Shown here piece after piece: positions 32,930 to 44,435 of a stretch of 64,000 bases of DNA. The DNA comes from JACVRW01 sp052038485 (GTDB taxonomy: Bacteria; Actinomycetota; Thermoleophilia; Solirubrobacterales; Thermoleophilaceae). The stretch covers positions 1-64,000 of the forward strand of contig JBQGCL010000106.1 of NCBI GenBank assembly GCA_052038485.1, written 5' to 3'. The notes under the pieces were generated by a model. It worked only from the letters and a program-made list of their open reading frames with translations, was not told the DNA's origin and made no database searches. Positions within the stretch are counted from its first letter, which is position 1. Each line of letters opens with the position of its first letter. Made by a program: the position numbers and the translations under genes.

Positions 32930-34983
32930 CGCAGGAGGGACAGAGCGTCTTCACCCCCGCCGTGCTCAAGCCCGCGGTGATCGGCAGCCTCACCAAGCTC
33001 GACCCGCGCGTCCAGGTGCACAACCCGGTGATGTTCGTGGTGGAGATCGGCGCCGCGATCACGACCGTCGGCTGGCTCATCCAGGCGTTCGGCGGCGAGC
33101 CGCTGGGCGGCGGCAACGAGCCCGCGTGGTTCACCTTCACCGTGGCGATCTGGCTGTGGCTGACCGTCGTCTTCGCGAACCTGGCCGAGGCGCTCGCCGA
33201 AGGCCGCGGAAAGGCCCAGGCGGCCGCGCTGCGGGCGATGCGCACGGAGACGGTCGCCAGGCTGCGCGACGGCACCGAGAAGTCGGCGTCCGAGCTGACC
33301 CGCGGCGACGTTGTCGTCGTCGAGGCGGGCGAGTTCATCCCCGGCGACGGGACCGTCATCGAGGGGATCGCGTCGGTCGACGAGTCCGCCGTGACCGGCG
33401 AGTCGGCGCCCGTGATCCGCGAGTCCGGCGGCGACCGCAGCGCGGTCACCGGCGGCACCAAGGTGCTGTCCGACCGGATCGTCGTCGAGATCACCCAGCT
33501 GCCCGGCGAGAGCTTCCTGGACCGCATGATCGCGCTCGTCGAGGGTGCTGCGCGGCGGAAGACGCCGAACGAGATCGCCCTGGGCATCCTGCTCGCCGGC
33601 CTGACCCTGATCTTCCTGCTGGTCGTCGTCTCGCTCCGCCCGTTCGCGACCTACTCCGGCACCAACCTCTCGATCGCCACCCTGATCGCCCTGCTGGTCG
33701 CCCTGATCCCGACCACGATCGGTGCATTGCTGTCCGCGATCGGCATCGCCGGCATGGACCGCCTGGTGCGCCGCAACGTGCTGGCGCTCTCGGGACGCTC
33801 CGTCGAGGCATCGGGGGACGTTGACGTGCTGCTGCTCGACAAGACCGGCACGATCACGCTCGGCAACCGCCAGGCCACCGAGTTCGTCCCGATGCCGGGC
33901 GTCGGCGAGGCCGAGCTGGCCGAGGTCGCCCAGATCTCGTCGCTCGCCGACGAGACTCCAGAGGGCCGCTCGATCGTCGTGCTCGCCAAGCAGTACGGCA
34001 TCCGTGAGCACCACTTCGACTCGAACGCGCACTTCGTGCCGTTCTCGGCGCAGACGCGCATGAGCGGCGTCGACCTAGACGGGATGCGGCTGCGCAAGGG
34101 CGCGGGCGACGCGATCATCAACTTCGTCGCGGCCGAGGGCGGCCAGGCGCCGCCCGACCTGAAGTCGACGGTGGACCGCATCGCGAGCGAGGGCGGCACT
34201 CCCCTGGCGGTCGCGCGCGACTCGCAGGTGCTCGGCGTCGTCTATCTGAAGGACGTCGTCAAGGAGGGCATGCGCCACCGCTTCGACCAGTTGCGCGCCA
34301 TGGGCATCCGTACGGTGATGGTGACCGGCGACAACCCGCTCACCGCCGCCAAGATCGCCGAGGAGTCCGGCGTGGACGACTTCCTCGCCGAGGCGACGCC
34401 TGAGCGCAAGCTCGAGCTGATCCGCGACGAGCAGCGCGAGGGGCGGCTGGTGGCGATGACCGGCGACGGCACCAACGACGCGCCCGCACTGGCGCAGGCC
34501 GATGTCGGCGTGGCGATGAACACCGGCACCCAGGCCGCGCGCGAGGCCGGCAACATGGTCGACCTGGACTCCAATCCGACGAAGCTGATTGAGATCGTCG
34601 AAATCGGCAAGCAGCTGCTGATCACCCGCGGGGCGCTGACGACCTTCTCGGTGGCCAACGACGTCGCCAAGTACTTCGCGATCCTGCCGGCGATGTTCGC
34701 TGCCACCTACGCCGCTGCCGGGCAGAGCGACGGCCCGCTCGCGGACCTGAACATCATGGACCTCGGCACGCCCCAGTCGGCGATCATCTCGGCGATCGTC
34801 TTCAACGCGCTGGTGATCCCGTTGCTCGTTCCGCTCGCACTGCGGGGAGTGCGCTACCGGCCGATCGGCGCGACGGCGCTGCTGCGCCGCAACCTGCTGA
34901 TCTACGGCCTCGGCGGCATCATCGCCCCGTTCATCGGGATCAAGTTGTGCGACCTCGTGGTCCACAACCTGCTCGGGGCCTGA
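32926..34983 (+). CDS. kdpB: Potassium-transporting ATPase ATP-binding subunit B
   Basis: KdpB (685 aa) is the P-type ATPase subunit that drives Kdp. Catalytic elements are complete: the actuator TGES in SAVTGESAPVIRES, phosphorylated Asp in LLDKTGTITLGNR, the nucleotide-domain KGAGDAI, and the hinge TGDGTNDAPALAQADVGVAMN. Around seven membrane helices fit the short P1 (KdpB) type. It is the last of the ATPase genes here because kdpC precedes it. The start GTG overlaps kdpC by 4 bp. The KdpD sensor half follows 19 bp later with a CAGGGGAG ribosome site. Confidence 0.97.
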   Translation: MTQEGQSVFTPAVLKPAVIGSLTKLDPRVQVHNPVMFVVEIGAAITTVGWLIQAFGGEPLGGGNEPAWFTFTVAIWLWLTVVFANLAEALAEGRGKAQAAALRAMRTETVARLRDGTEKSASELTRGDVVVVEAGEFIPGDGTVIEGIASVDESAVTGESAPVIRESGGDRSAVTGGTKVLSDRIVVEITQLPGESFLDRMIALVEGAARRKTPNEIALGILLAGLTLIFLLVVVSLRPFATYSGTNLSIATLIALLVALIPTTIGALLSAIGIAGMDRLVRRNVLALSGRSVEASGDVDVLLLDKTGTITLGNRQATEFVPMPGVGEAELAEVAQISSLADETPEGRSIVVLAKQYGIREHHFDSNAHFVPFSAQTRMSGVDLDGMRLRKGAGDAIINFVAAEGGQAPPDLKSTVDRIASEGGTPLAVARDSQVLGVVYLKDVVKEGMRHRFDQLRAMGIRTVMVTGDNPLTAAKIAEESGVDDFLAEATPERKLELIRDEQREGRLVAMTGDGTNDAPALAQADVGVAMNTGTQAAREAGNMVDLDSNPTKLIEIVEIGKQLLITRGALTTFSVANDVAKYFAILPAMFAATYAAAGQSDGPLADLNIMDLGTPQSAIISAIVFNALVIPLLVPLALRGVRYRPIGATALLRRNLLIYGLGGIIAPFIGIKLCDLVVHNLLGA

Positions 34984-35002
34984 GCCAGGGGAGAATGCGG
35001 CC

Positions 35003-36133
35003 ATGGCTAGCGAGGGCCGCGGCCATTACAAGATCTTCCTCGGGATGGCGGCGGGGGTCGGCAAGACCTACCGCATGCTCCAGGAGGGCAAGGCCGAGCA
35101 GGCTTCCGGCCGCGACGTCGTAATCGGCTACCTCGAGCCGCACGAGCGGCCCGAGACCGAGGTCCAGGCCGAAGGGCTGGAGCGCCTGCCGCGACGGAAG
35201 GTCGAGTACCGCGGCTCCAAGGTCGACGAGATGGACCTCCCGGCCATCTTCCTGCGCGCGCCCGACCTGTGCCTGATCGACGAGCTCGCGCACACCAACC
35301 CGCCGGGGCTCGAGCACGCCAAGCGCTATGAGGACATCGAGGACGTGCTCGACGCGGGCATCGACGTGTTCTCGACGGTCAACGTCCAGCACCTCGAGTC
35401 GCTCAACGACCGCGTCGCCGAGCTGACCGGCGTCCGCGTGCGCGAGACGTTCCCCGACCGCGTGCTGACCTCCGCCGACGAGGTTGTGCTCGTCGACCTG
35501 ACGCCCGAGGCGCTGATCGCGCGCCTGCGCGCGGGCAAGGTCTACCCGGCCGAGCGCGTCCCGGCGGCGCTCAACAACTTCTTTCGCGTCGAGAACCTGT
35601 CGGCGCTGCGCGAGGTGGTGCTGCGCCAGACGGCCGAGGAGGTCGAGTCCAAGCGCGCCGTGCCCGCCGCGGAGCTGCTCGGCACGCGCGAGGAGCTGCT
35701 CGCCGACGAGGCCCCGCAGGCCGTGGCCGAGCGCGTGCTCGCGCTGATCACGCCGCGCCCGCGCTCGCAGCGGCTCGTGCGGCGGGCCTGGCGCTCGGCC
35801 CAGCGCCTCGGCGCGGAGCTCGACCTGCTCTACGTGACCAAGCCCGGATCGCCGCCGCGCGGCGAGGAGCGCGAGCAGCTCGAAGCGCTGCGGGGCCTGG
35901 CGTCCGTGCTGGGCGCGCACATGCTGGTGGAGGAGGACGACGACCTCGTCGACGCCGCCGCGCGCGTCGCGGTCGAGCGCGGCACCACCTACGTGCTGAT
36001 CGGACAGCCCCAGCCGCACACCGGGCTGCGGCGCTTCACCGAGTCGCTGCCGGACCGGCTGCTGCGCAAGCTGCCGGGCGTCGACGTCCGCATCGTGGCC
36101 GACCGGTCGCGGCGGCTGGAGCCGACGGCATGA
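35003..36133 (+). CDS. KdpD sensor half: KdpD N-terminal domain plus USP domain, no kinase
   Basis: A 376-residue soluble protein equal to the N-terminal half of KdpD. The osmosensitive KdpD domain (about 5-215) carries the Walker A FLGMAAGVGKTYRML, VIGYLEPHERPET, LIDELAHTNPPG (Walker B-like) and STVNVQHLESLND. A universal-stress-protein-like domain follows (about 245-370). The membrane, HisKA and ATPase parts found in normal KdpD are missing and are encoded at 27796. It probably works in trans with that kinase half, binding nucleotide such as cyclic di-AMP or ATP by family analogy. ATG overlaps nothing upstream, and its stop overlaps the USP gene (ATGA). Confidence 0.92.
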   Translation: MASEGRGHYKIFLGMAAGVGKTYRMLQEGKAEQASGRDVVIGYLEPHERPETEVQAEGLERLPRRKVEYRGSKVDEMDLPAIFLRAPDLCLIDELAHTNPPGLEHAKRYEDIEDVLDAGIDVFSTVNVQHLESLNDRVAELTGVRVRETFPDRVLTSADEVVLVDLTPEALIARLRAGKVYPAERVPAALNNFFRVENLSALREVVLRQTAEEVESKRAVPAAELLGTREELLADEAPQAVAERVLALITPRPRSQRLVRRAWRSAQRLGAELDLLYVTKPGSPPRGEEREQLEALRGLASVLGAHMLVEEDDDLVDAAARVAVERGTTYVLIGQPQPHTGLRRFTESLPDRLLRKLPGVDVRIVADRSRRLEPTA

Positions 36134-36627
36134 GACTGCCCTGGCAGCGCGCCGACAGCGTCCGGTCGGCGGGATCGGACCGGCGCATCCTGGTCCCGTT
36201 CATCGGCTCGACGGTGTCGAACGCGACGTTCGACGCGGCCTTGCGCCTGGCGCGCTCGCAGGACGCGACGCTGGTGCCGGCGTACCTGGTGGTCGTGCCC
36301 CACCACCTGTCGCTCGAGTCGCCCGCGCCGGTACGCCAGTCCGAGTCAGCCCTGCCGGTGCTCGAGCTGATCGAGCAGCGGGCCGCGCGCGCGGGGGTCC
36401 CGGTGGACTCGCGCATCGAGCGCGGGCGCTCGCACCGGCACGCGCTGTCCACGCTCGTTGGGCACGAGCGCTACGACACGCTGGTGGTGCCCGCCCGCAC
36501 CAGCACGAGCGACGGCTTCGAGCCCGCCGACGTGGCGTGGCTGCTCGAGAACGCTCCGGGCGAGGTGCTGGTGCTCCGAACGGGCGGGGCGCTCAGGGCG
36601 CCACGCCTGTCAGCCGAGGCCAGTTGA
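36130..36627 (+). CDS. Universal stress protein-like
   Basis: A 165-residue UspA-fold protein. The first strand and helix read RILVPFIGSTVSNATFDAALRLARSQDATLVPAYLV, and the later part has EQRAARAGVPVDSRIERGRS and YDTLVVPARTS. The usual ATP-binding G-x2-G-x9-G-S/T loop is not clear, so it may be a non-ATP-binding member. It overlaps the KdpD sensor half by 4 bp (ATGA) and is probably made with it; the KdpD half already contains a USP domain, so this looks like a related partner. Its last 35 bp overlap the convergent GH26-like gene. Confidence 0.82.
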   Translation: MRLPWQRADSVRSAGSDRRILVPFIGSTVSNATFDAALRLARSQDATLVPAYLVVVPHHLSLESPAPVRQSESALPVLELIEQRAARAGVPVDSRIERGRSHRHALSTLVGHERYDTLVVPARTSTSDGFEPADVAWLLENAPGEVLVLRTGGALRAPRLSAEAS

Positions 36628-37594
36628 CCGCCCGTCGCAGCGCCGCCCGGCTGGCGGGGTGGTTGGCGAGCGCGAACTCGGGCTTGAGCGACGCCGACTG
36701 GTAGTAGACCGCCATGCGCACGCGCGGGTGCGTCTTCAGGAAGCCGAAGAACTGGTGCACGAAGCTCGGCACGTCCGCGCCCCAGATGCCCCACTCGGCG
36801 AATGCGAACGGCTTCGAGCGCCACTTGGGGTTGCTGTAGAAGGTGTGGAACGCCGAGCTGTTGCGGTACATCGAGTACCAGGTCGTGCCGACCCAGTCGA
36901 CGTAGGCCTTGCCCGGCCAGAAGTGGCGCGGGTGCATGCGCTCGGTCTCCGGGTTGCCGAAGGACAGCGGCACCCACATCAGCGCGATCTTGGCCCGCGG
37001 CAGCTCCCCGGCGCCGGTGCGCGCGGGCGGCAGTCCGAGGCGGTGCAGCTTGCGGTTGATCGTGGCGACATCCCCGCCGCGCACGACCAACGCGATGCGG
37101 CGCCAGGCCTTCTTGAACCACGCGGGAGTGAACGCCGGCCCACGCGAGCGCCCGCTCTGGTCGATGGGCGAGTACGGGTTGTTCACGTTGTTCATCTCCG
37201 ACAGCGGCCGCAGGTAGACGACCTGGTCGCGCTCGCCGACGAGCCGGTTGAGGCCGACCAGGAAGCCGTCGCCGCCGCCGCGGGCGAGATCGCGCAGCGA
37301 CAGCCCCGTCTCCTCGGTACCGACCGAGAGCATCGCGTTCGACTTCGCGCGCGCCGCGTCGTCGAGCCGCAGCCCCAGCCAGTTGAAGTCGCCCCGCCAG
37401 TCGATGAAGTAGTTGAACACCGCCGGGTGCTTGCCCGACTGCTGCGCGAACGCGCCGATGGCGCCCGGCTTGTAGCCACCCTGACCGCCCCACAGCACCT
37501 TGTTGCCGGGCGCCGTGTAGGGCTCGGCGAAGGCGGCGCTCGACAGGACGAGGGATGCGATGATCGCGAGCGCGGCGAGCGGACGGACAGCCAT
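36593..37594 (-). CDS. Secreted GH26-like glycosidase
   Basis: A 333-residue exported protein (from ATG 37594: MAVRPLAALAIIASLVLSSAAFA leader). The mature part resembles GH26 TIM-barrel enzymes: VFNYFIDWRGDF, VYLRPLSEMNNVNNP with the acid/base Glu after strand 4, GTTWYSMYRN and FAFAEWGIWG with the likely nucleophile Glu after strand 7. GH26 members usually cut mannans or related beta-glycans, but the closest family member is uncertain. A GTGACA-N17-TAGCCT promoter ends 8 nt before this ATG, so the longer frame from 37624 is unlikely. Two ACTTTGTGAC repeats cover the -35. Confidence 0.78.
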   Translation of the reverse strand: MAVRPLAALAIIASLVLSSAAFAEPYTAPGNKVLWGGQGGYKPGAIGAFAQQSGKHPAVFNYFIDWRGDFNWLGLRLDDAARAKSNAMLSVGTEETGLSLRDLARGGGDGFLVGLNRLVGERDQVVYLRPLSEMNNVNNPYSPIDQSGRSRGPAFTPAWFKKAWRRIALVVRGGDVATINRKLHRLGLPPARTGAGELPRAKIALMWVPLSFGNPETERMHPRHFWPGKAYVDWVGTTWYSMYRNSSAFHTFYSNPKWRSKPFAFAEWGIWGADVPSFVHQFFGFLKTHPRVRMAVYYQSASLKPEFALANHPASRAALRRAVNWPRLTGVAP

Positions 37595-37602
37595 GCGCGA
37601 GC

Positions 37603-37631
37603 AGGCTAGCGCCGCGCGAGCCACTTGTCAC
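37603..37631 (-). promoter_or_regulatory. Promoter of the GH26-like gene
   Basis: Read leftward: GTGACA (37631-37626), 17 nt, TAGCCT (37608-37603), 8 nt, ATG 37594. The -35 lies inside the tandem repeat at 37627-37647. Confidence 0.6.
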
Positions 37632-37647
37632 AAAGTAGTCACAAAGT
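37627..37647. promoter_or_regulatory. Tandem GTCACAAAGT repeat between GH26-like gene and atp operon
   Basis: GTCACAAAGT occurs at 37627-37636 and 37638-37647, one helical turn apart (11 bp). It covers the -35 of the leftward GH26-like promoter and lies about 115 bp before the first atp gene, so one regulator could control both. Confidence 0.6.
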
Positions 37648-37759
37648 CTGTTCGTGATGTAGTTTGCTTTCTCCCGCGGGGGAGGCTCTAGACGCCGCCG
37701 CACCGTCGCCATCCCCGCGACACCCCTTGACGACGCACGCTCTGAAAGCATCTGACTCC

Positions 37760-38122
37760 ATGCCGCTGCGCATGCTGCGGTACCTCGACCTCGCTTTGCT
37801 GGGGTTGGCCCTGCCGATCTTCGTGGCGGCGGATCTGCCGCTGCTCGGCTACCTCGGCGCGGCCGTCGGTTGGCTGACCCAGCGTGGGGTACAGGCCCTC
37901 ATCGAGAAGCGCGCGCGTGCCTCCGACGACCCCCGTACGGTCGCCGGCCTGCTGACCGGGTCGATGATCGCGCGCGGCTGGATCGTCGCCGGCTCGATCT
38001 TCGTCGTCGGGCTGTCCGAGAGGGAGGCCGGCCTGGCCGCCGCGATCCTCTCGATCACGCTGTTCACCTTCTACTTCACCGGCCAGCTGATCGGCCGGCC
38101 GTTCGAGACGGAGCGCAAGTGA
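37760..38122 (+). CDS. Small membrane protein heading the atp operon (AtpI-like)
   Basis: A 120-residue integral membrane protein with four hydrophobic segments, positioned where AtpI normally sits, directly before atpB with a 4-bp overlap (GTGA). It has the short basic loop EKRARASDDPRTVAGLLTGS between helices 2 and 3. AtpI aids c-ring assembly and metal supply in other bacteria; sequence similarity here is only in size, topology and context, so AtpI-like is an inference. Start ATG 37760 follows a plausible TTGACG -35 at 37727-37732. An upstream frame to 37664 exists but is not coding-like. Confidence 0.65.
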   Translation: MPLRMLRYLDLALLGLALPIFVAADLPLLGYLGAAVGWLTQRGVQALIEKRARASDDPRTVAGLLTGSMIARGWIVAGSIFVVGLSEREAGLAAAILSITLFTFYFTGQLIGRPFETERK

Positions 38123-39018
38123 GCACCCGCAACAAGGTCCTCCTCGGCGCCGCGATCTACTTCGGGCTGGCGATCGCGATCTTCCTGATCTTCGGCTCCG
38201 AGGGCAAGAACGACGAGTTCAAGCCCCAGGACGAGTTCAAGCTCGAGCCCTGGATCGAGTTCAAGATCGGCGGCCTCGACCTCTCGTTCAACAAGGCCGT
38301 GCTCTACATCCTGCTCACCTGTGTGCTGACGATCGGCTCGATGACCTACATCGCCAAGCGGATGCAGGACAAGCCGAACCGCACGCAGACGATCGTCGAG
38401 GGCGCGTACGACCTCACCTACAACCAGATCGCCAGGAACAACATGCCGGCCGAGGCCGCGGCCCGGTGGTTCCCGTTCGTCGCCACGCTGTTCTTCTTCA
38501 TCTGGTTCTCGAACATGCTGGGCTACATCCCGCTGCCGGTGAACAGCCACGAGACGATCGAGATCGCCGGCATCGACTTCCCCGCCTTCAGCCTCTACGC
38601 GGCCACCGCGAACCTGTCGATCCCGCTGGTGCTGACGCTGACGGTGTTCACGCTCTATCAGGTACAGGGGATCCGCAAGCACGGATTCGTCAAGTACGTG
38701 AAGGGCTGGCTACCGGCCGGCGTATCGGGACCCGCAGCGGTCCCGATTTTCTTCATCGAGGTGATCTCCCAGTTCATGCGGATCATCTCGCTCTCAGTCC
38801 GACTGTTCGCGAACATCCTTGCCGGCCACCTGCTGATCCTGTTCATGGGCGGCGGGCTGGCCGTGCTGCTCGGCCTGGCGTTCATCGGCGTGCTCACGCT
38901 GCCGATCGCGATCGTCTTCTTCATCCTCGAGGTCGGCCTGATCGCGACGCTGCAGGCCTTCATCTTCGCCACGCTCACGTCCATCTACTTCGGCGAGGCA
39001 ACCGCCGGAGGTCATTAG
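38119..39018 (+). CDS. atpB: ATP synthase F0 subunit a
   Basis: AtpB (299 aa) forms the stator half-channels for protons in F0. Several helices are visible; the essential arginine is in IISLSVRLFANILAGHLLI, and the ISQFMRI segment before it is typical. The C-terminal FIFATLTSIYFGEA is the usual end. The N-terminus has an acidic, lysine-rich loop (EGKNDEFKPQDEFKLEPW) before the first core helix. GTG start overlaps the preceding gene by 4 bp. atpE follows after 8 bp with an AGGAGGA ribosome site. Confidence 0.97.
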   Translation: MSTRNKVLLGAAIYFGLAIAIFLIFGSEGKNDEFKPQDEFKLEPWIEFKIGGLDLSFNKAVLYILLTCVLTIGSMTYIAKRMQDKPNRTQTIVEGAYDLTYNQIARNNMPAEAAARWFPFVATLFFFIWFSNMLGYIPLPVNSHETIEIAGIDFPAFSLYAATANLSIPLVLTLTVFTLYQVQGIRKHGFVKYVKGWLPAGVSGPAAVPIFFIEVISQFMRIISLSVRLFANILAGHLLILFMGGGLAVLLGLAFIGVLTLPIAIVFFILEVGLIATLQAFIFATLTSIYFGEATAGGH

Positions 39019-39026
39019 GAGGATCC

Positions 39027-39293
39027 ATGGATCTGGCAGTTCTGACGACATTCGCGCAGGCGGCCGACCCGACCGACGGTCTCAAGGCCGTCGCCCTCGG
39101 CGTCGGAGCCGGCCTGGGCACGATCGGCCCCGGCATCGGGGTCGGCTACATCTTCGGCAAGGTGATCGAGTCGGTCACCCGTCAGCCCGAGATGCGTGAG
39201 GAGATCACGAGCATCCAGTGGCTCGGCTTCGCCCTCACGGAGGCGATCGTCTTCTACGCGTTCATCTTCGGTCTGATCGCGTTCTTCCTCTAG
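39027..39293 (+). CDS. atpE: ATP synthase F0 subunit c
   Basis: AtpE (88 aa) is the c-ring subunit. Two helices flank the polar RQPE loop (VTRQPEMREE); the ion-binding carboxylate is the Glu in FALTEAIVFYAF of helix 2. Helix 1 has the glycine-rich GVGAGLGTIGPGIGVG, and there is no Gln at the sodium-site position, so the ring is likely proton-driven. An extra ~15 residues before helix 1 (MDLAVLTTFAQAADPTD) precede the core. A strong ribosome site (AGGAGGA) lies at 39018-39024. The stop shares one base with the atpF GTG. Confidence 0.97.
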   Translation: MDLAVLTTFAQAADPTDGLKAVALGVGAGLGTIGPGIGVGYIFGKVIESVTRQPEMREEITSIQWLGFALTEAIVFYAFIFGLIAFFL

Positions 39294-39862
39294 TGGGCGG
39301 CCTCGGCGACATCCTCGTGTTCGCGGCCGAGGAGGAGAGCGGCGGCAACTTCCTGGTCAGCCCGAACGTAGGGCTGATGATCTGGACGCTGCTCGCGTTC
39401 GGCATCACGCTGTACCTGCTGAACAAGCTCGCCTTCCCGCGCATCGCCGAGGCGCTCGACAAGCGCCGCCGCGCGATCGAGGAGTCGATCGAGAGCGCGG
39501 CGCAGGCGAAGCGAGAGGCCGACGAGCTGCTCGAGGAGTACCGCGCCCGGCTGCGCGAGGCCCGCGAGCAGGCGGAGGACATCACGGTCCGCGCCCGCAA
39601 GGCGGCCGACGCGCTCGCCGAGGAGTCGAAGGCGGAGGCCTCCAGGCAGCGCGAGGAGCTGCTCGAGCGCACCCGCCGCGACATCGAGGCGGAGACGAAG
39701 CGCGCGCTCGACGAGATCCGCAAGGAGGTCGCCGACCTGACGGTGATCGCCACCGAGAAGGTGACGCGCAAGTCGCTGACGCCGGACGACCACCGGCGCC
39801 TGATCGAGGAGGCGCTGGGCGAGGTCGACTTCTCGACGCTGGCCAAGGAGAGCCGCAACTAG
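39293..39862 (+). CDS. atpF: ATP synthase F0 subunit b
   Basis: AtpF (189 aa) is the peripheral-stalk subunit. An N-terminal membrane helix (LMIWTLLAFGITLYLLNKLAF) leads into a long, highly charged amphipathic helix (about 55-160), the dimeric right-handed coiled coil of the stalk. The GTG start overlaps the atpE stop (TAGTG). A 15-residue acidic segment (LVFAAEEESGGN) precedes the helix. The chain ends shortly after KSLTPDDHRRLIEEAL, as expected for b-type subunits that contact delta. Confidence 0.93.
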   Translation: MGGLGDILVFAAEEESGGNFLVSPNVGLMIWTLLAFGITLYLLNKLAFPRIAEALDKRRRAIEESIESAAQAKREADELLEEYRARLREAREQAEDITVRARKAADALAEESKAEASRQREELLERTRRDIEAETKRALDEIRKEVADLTVIATEKVTRKSLTPDDHRRLIEEALGEVDFSTLAKESRN

Positions 39863-39864
39863 CC

Positions 39865-40398
39865 ATGGAAGAGATCGCCGAGGTCTACGCGCGCGCACTG
39901 TTCGAGGCCGCCAAGGACGGCGGCGTGCTCGACCGTGCGCACGAGGAGCTCGGGCAGTTCGCCGACGCCCTCGACGACGACCGCAACCTGCAGGTGTTCC
40001 TGTTCTCGCCCTACTTTTCGAGCGAGGAGAAGAAGGACGGCATCCGGCGGATCGTGAGCGACGCCGACGAGCGTGTCCTGAACTTCCTCGAGCTGCTCGC
40101 GGAGCGGCACCGCATGCCGGCGCTGTTTCGCATCCGGCGGATCTTCGATTCGCTCTGGGCCGAGGAGAACAAGCTGCTGCCGGTCGTGGTGACCAGTGCC
40201 ACCGAGCTCGACGCCAGCCTGGTCGAGGACATCGGCAAGCGCATCCAGGAGCAGACCGGTCGGACGGTCGAGCTGTCCTCGAGCGTCGACCCCGACGTGC
40301 TCGGGGGGCTGATGGTGCGCGTCGGCAACATGGTCTTGGACGCGACCGTGCGCAACCGACTCGAACAACTTCGAAAGCAAGTCGCCAAGGCGGCCTAA
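39865..40398 (+). CDS. atpH: ATP synthase F1 subunit delta
   Basis: AtpH (177 aa) joins the peripheral stalk to the alpha3beta3 head. The N-terminal domain starts MEEIAEVYARALFEAAKDGG, the usual delta opening, and the C-terminal domain contains LSSSVDPDVLGGLMVRVGNMVLDATVRNRL as two adjoining motifs, which is diagnostic. Start ATG 39865 is 2 bp after atpF. No fusion to subunit b is present (mycobacteria fuse b and delta), so the stalk is of the standard separate type. Confidence 0.95.
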   Translation: MEEIAEVYARALFEAAKDGGVLDRAHEELGQFADALDDDRNLQVFLFSPYFSSEEKKDGIRRIVSDADERVLNFLELLAERHRMPALFRIRRIFDSLWAEENKLLPVVVTSATELDASLVEDIGKRIQEQTGRTVELSSSVDPDVLGGLMVRVGNMVLDATVRNRLEQLRKQVAKAA

Positions 40399-40411
40399 GG
40401 AGTCCCGAAAA

Positions 40412-42097
<1,686 letters not shown>

Positions 42098-42101
42098 CCG
42101 T

Positions 42102-43001
42102 ATGGCGTCCCTGAAGGACATCCGCGGCCGCATCTCGTCGGTCAAGAACATCCGCAAGATCACGCGGGCGATGGAGATGATCTCCGCCGCCCGCCTGCGT
42201 CGCGCGGAGCAGCGGATCGAGCACCTGCGCCCCTACGCGGACGCGCTTCGCCGGATGACCTCGCGCGCCTCGAAGGCCGCCGAGAACATCCCCAACCTGC
42301 CGATCCTGCAGGAGAAGGAGTCGGTCAACACGGTCGGCATCCTGCTGGTGACCGGCGACCGCGGCCTGGCGGGTCCGTTCAACTCGCAGATCATCCGCGC
42401 CGGCAACGCTCGCGCGCGCGAGCTGCGTGGCGAGGGCGCCGAGGTGCTCTGGTACGCCTCGGGGCGGCGCGGCGTCTCGTCGCTCACCTTCCGCGAGCTG
42501 CCGATCGGCGGCAGCTGGACCGGCTTCACCGACCGCCCCGCATTCTCGGACGCGCGCGCGATCGCCGACGGGCTGACCAGCGCGTACGTCGACGACAAGG
42601 TCGACCGCGTCGAGGTCTTCTACAACGGCTACATCTCGCCGGTGAACCAGGAGGTCCGCCACGAGACGCTGCTGCCGCTGCAGCAGGCCGACGTAATCGA
42701 GGACGCCGACGAGGGCGACGATGGCGACGACCAGCACTCGCGCGCGCTCTGGATCTACGAGCCCGACCCCGAAGAGATCCTGGCCCGGCTCGTCCCCGAC
42801 TACGTCGAGATCTCGATCTACCGGGCGCTGCTGGAGTCCACGGCGTCCGAGCACGGCGCCCGCATGAGCGCCATGCGCAACGCATCTGACAACGCCGGGG
42901 AGATGATCGACAACCTCACGCTCGAGGCCAACCGCCAGCGCCAGGCGGAGATCACCCAGGAGATCATGGAAGTAGTGGCCGGCGCAGAAGGCCTGAGATA
43001 A
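42102..43001 (+). CDS. atpG: ATP synthase F1 subunit gamma
   Basis: AtpG (299 aa) is the rotating central shaft. The N-terminal helix MASLKDIRGRISSVKNIRKI and the C-terminal helix (MSAMRNASDNAGEMIDNLTL with EITQEIMEVVAGAEGL) form the coiled coil, and the middle Rossmann-like domain has TGDRGLAGPFNSQIIR. A charged acidic loop EDADEGDDGDDQ near residue 205 extends the middle domain and is longer than usual. Start ATG 42102 is 4 bp after atpA. Confidence 0.96.
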   Translation: MASLKDIRGRISSVKNIRKITRAMEMISAARLRRAEQRIEHLRPYADALRRMTSRASKAAENIPNLPILQEKESVNTVGILLVTGDRGLAGPFNSQIIRAGNARARELRGEGAEVLWYASGRRGVSSLTFRELPIGGSWTGFTDRPAFSDARAIADGLTSAYVDDKVDRVEVFYNGYISPVNQEVRHETLLPLQQADVIEDADEGDDGDDQHSRALWIYEPDPEEILARLVPDYVEISIYRALLESTASEHGARMSAMRNASDNAGEMIDNLTLEANRQRQAEITQEIMEVVAGAEGLR

Positions 43002-43010
43002 GGAGACGAT

Positions 43011-44421
<1,411 letters not shown>

Positions 44422-44435
<14 letters not shown>

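Noticed and set aside
27796..36133. Split KdpD explained as a frameshift or assembly error
   Set aside because: The halves are 5.8 kb apart with ten intact genes between, each has its own start and stop, and each ends in an ATGA overlap with a fitting partner.
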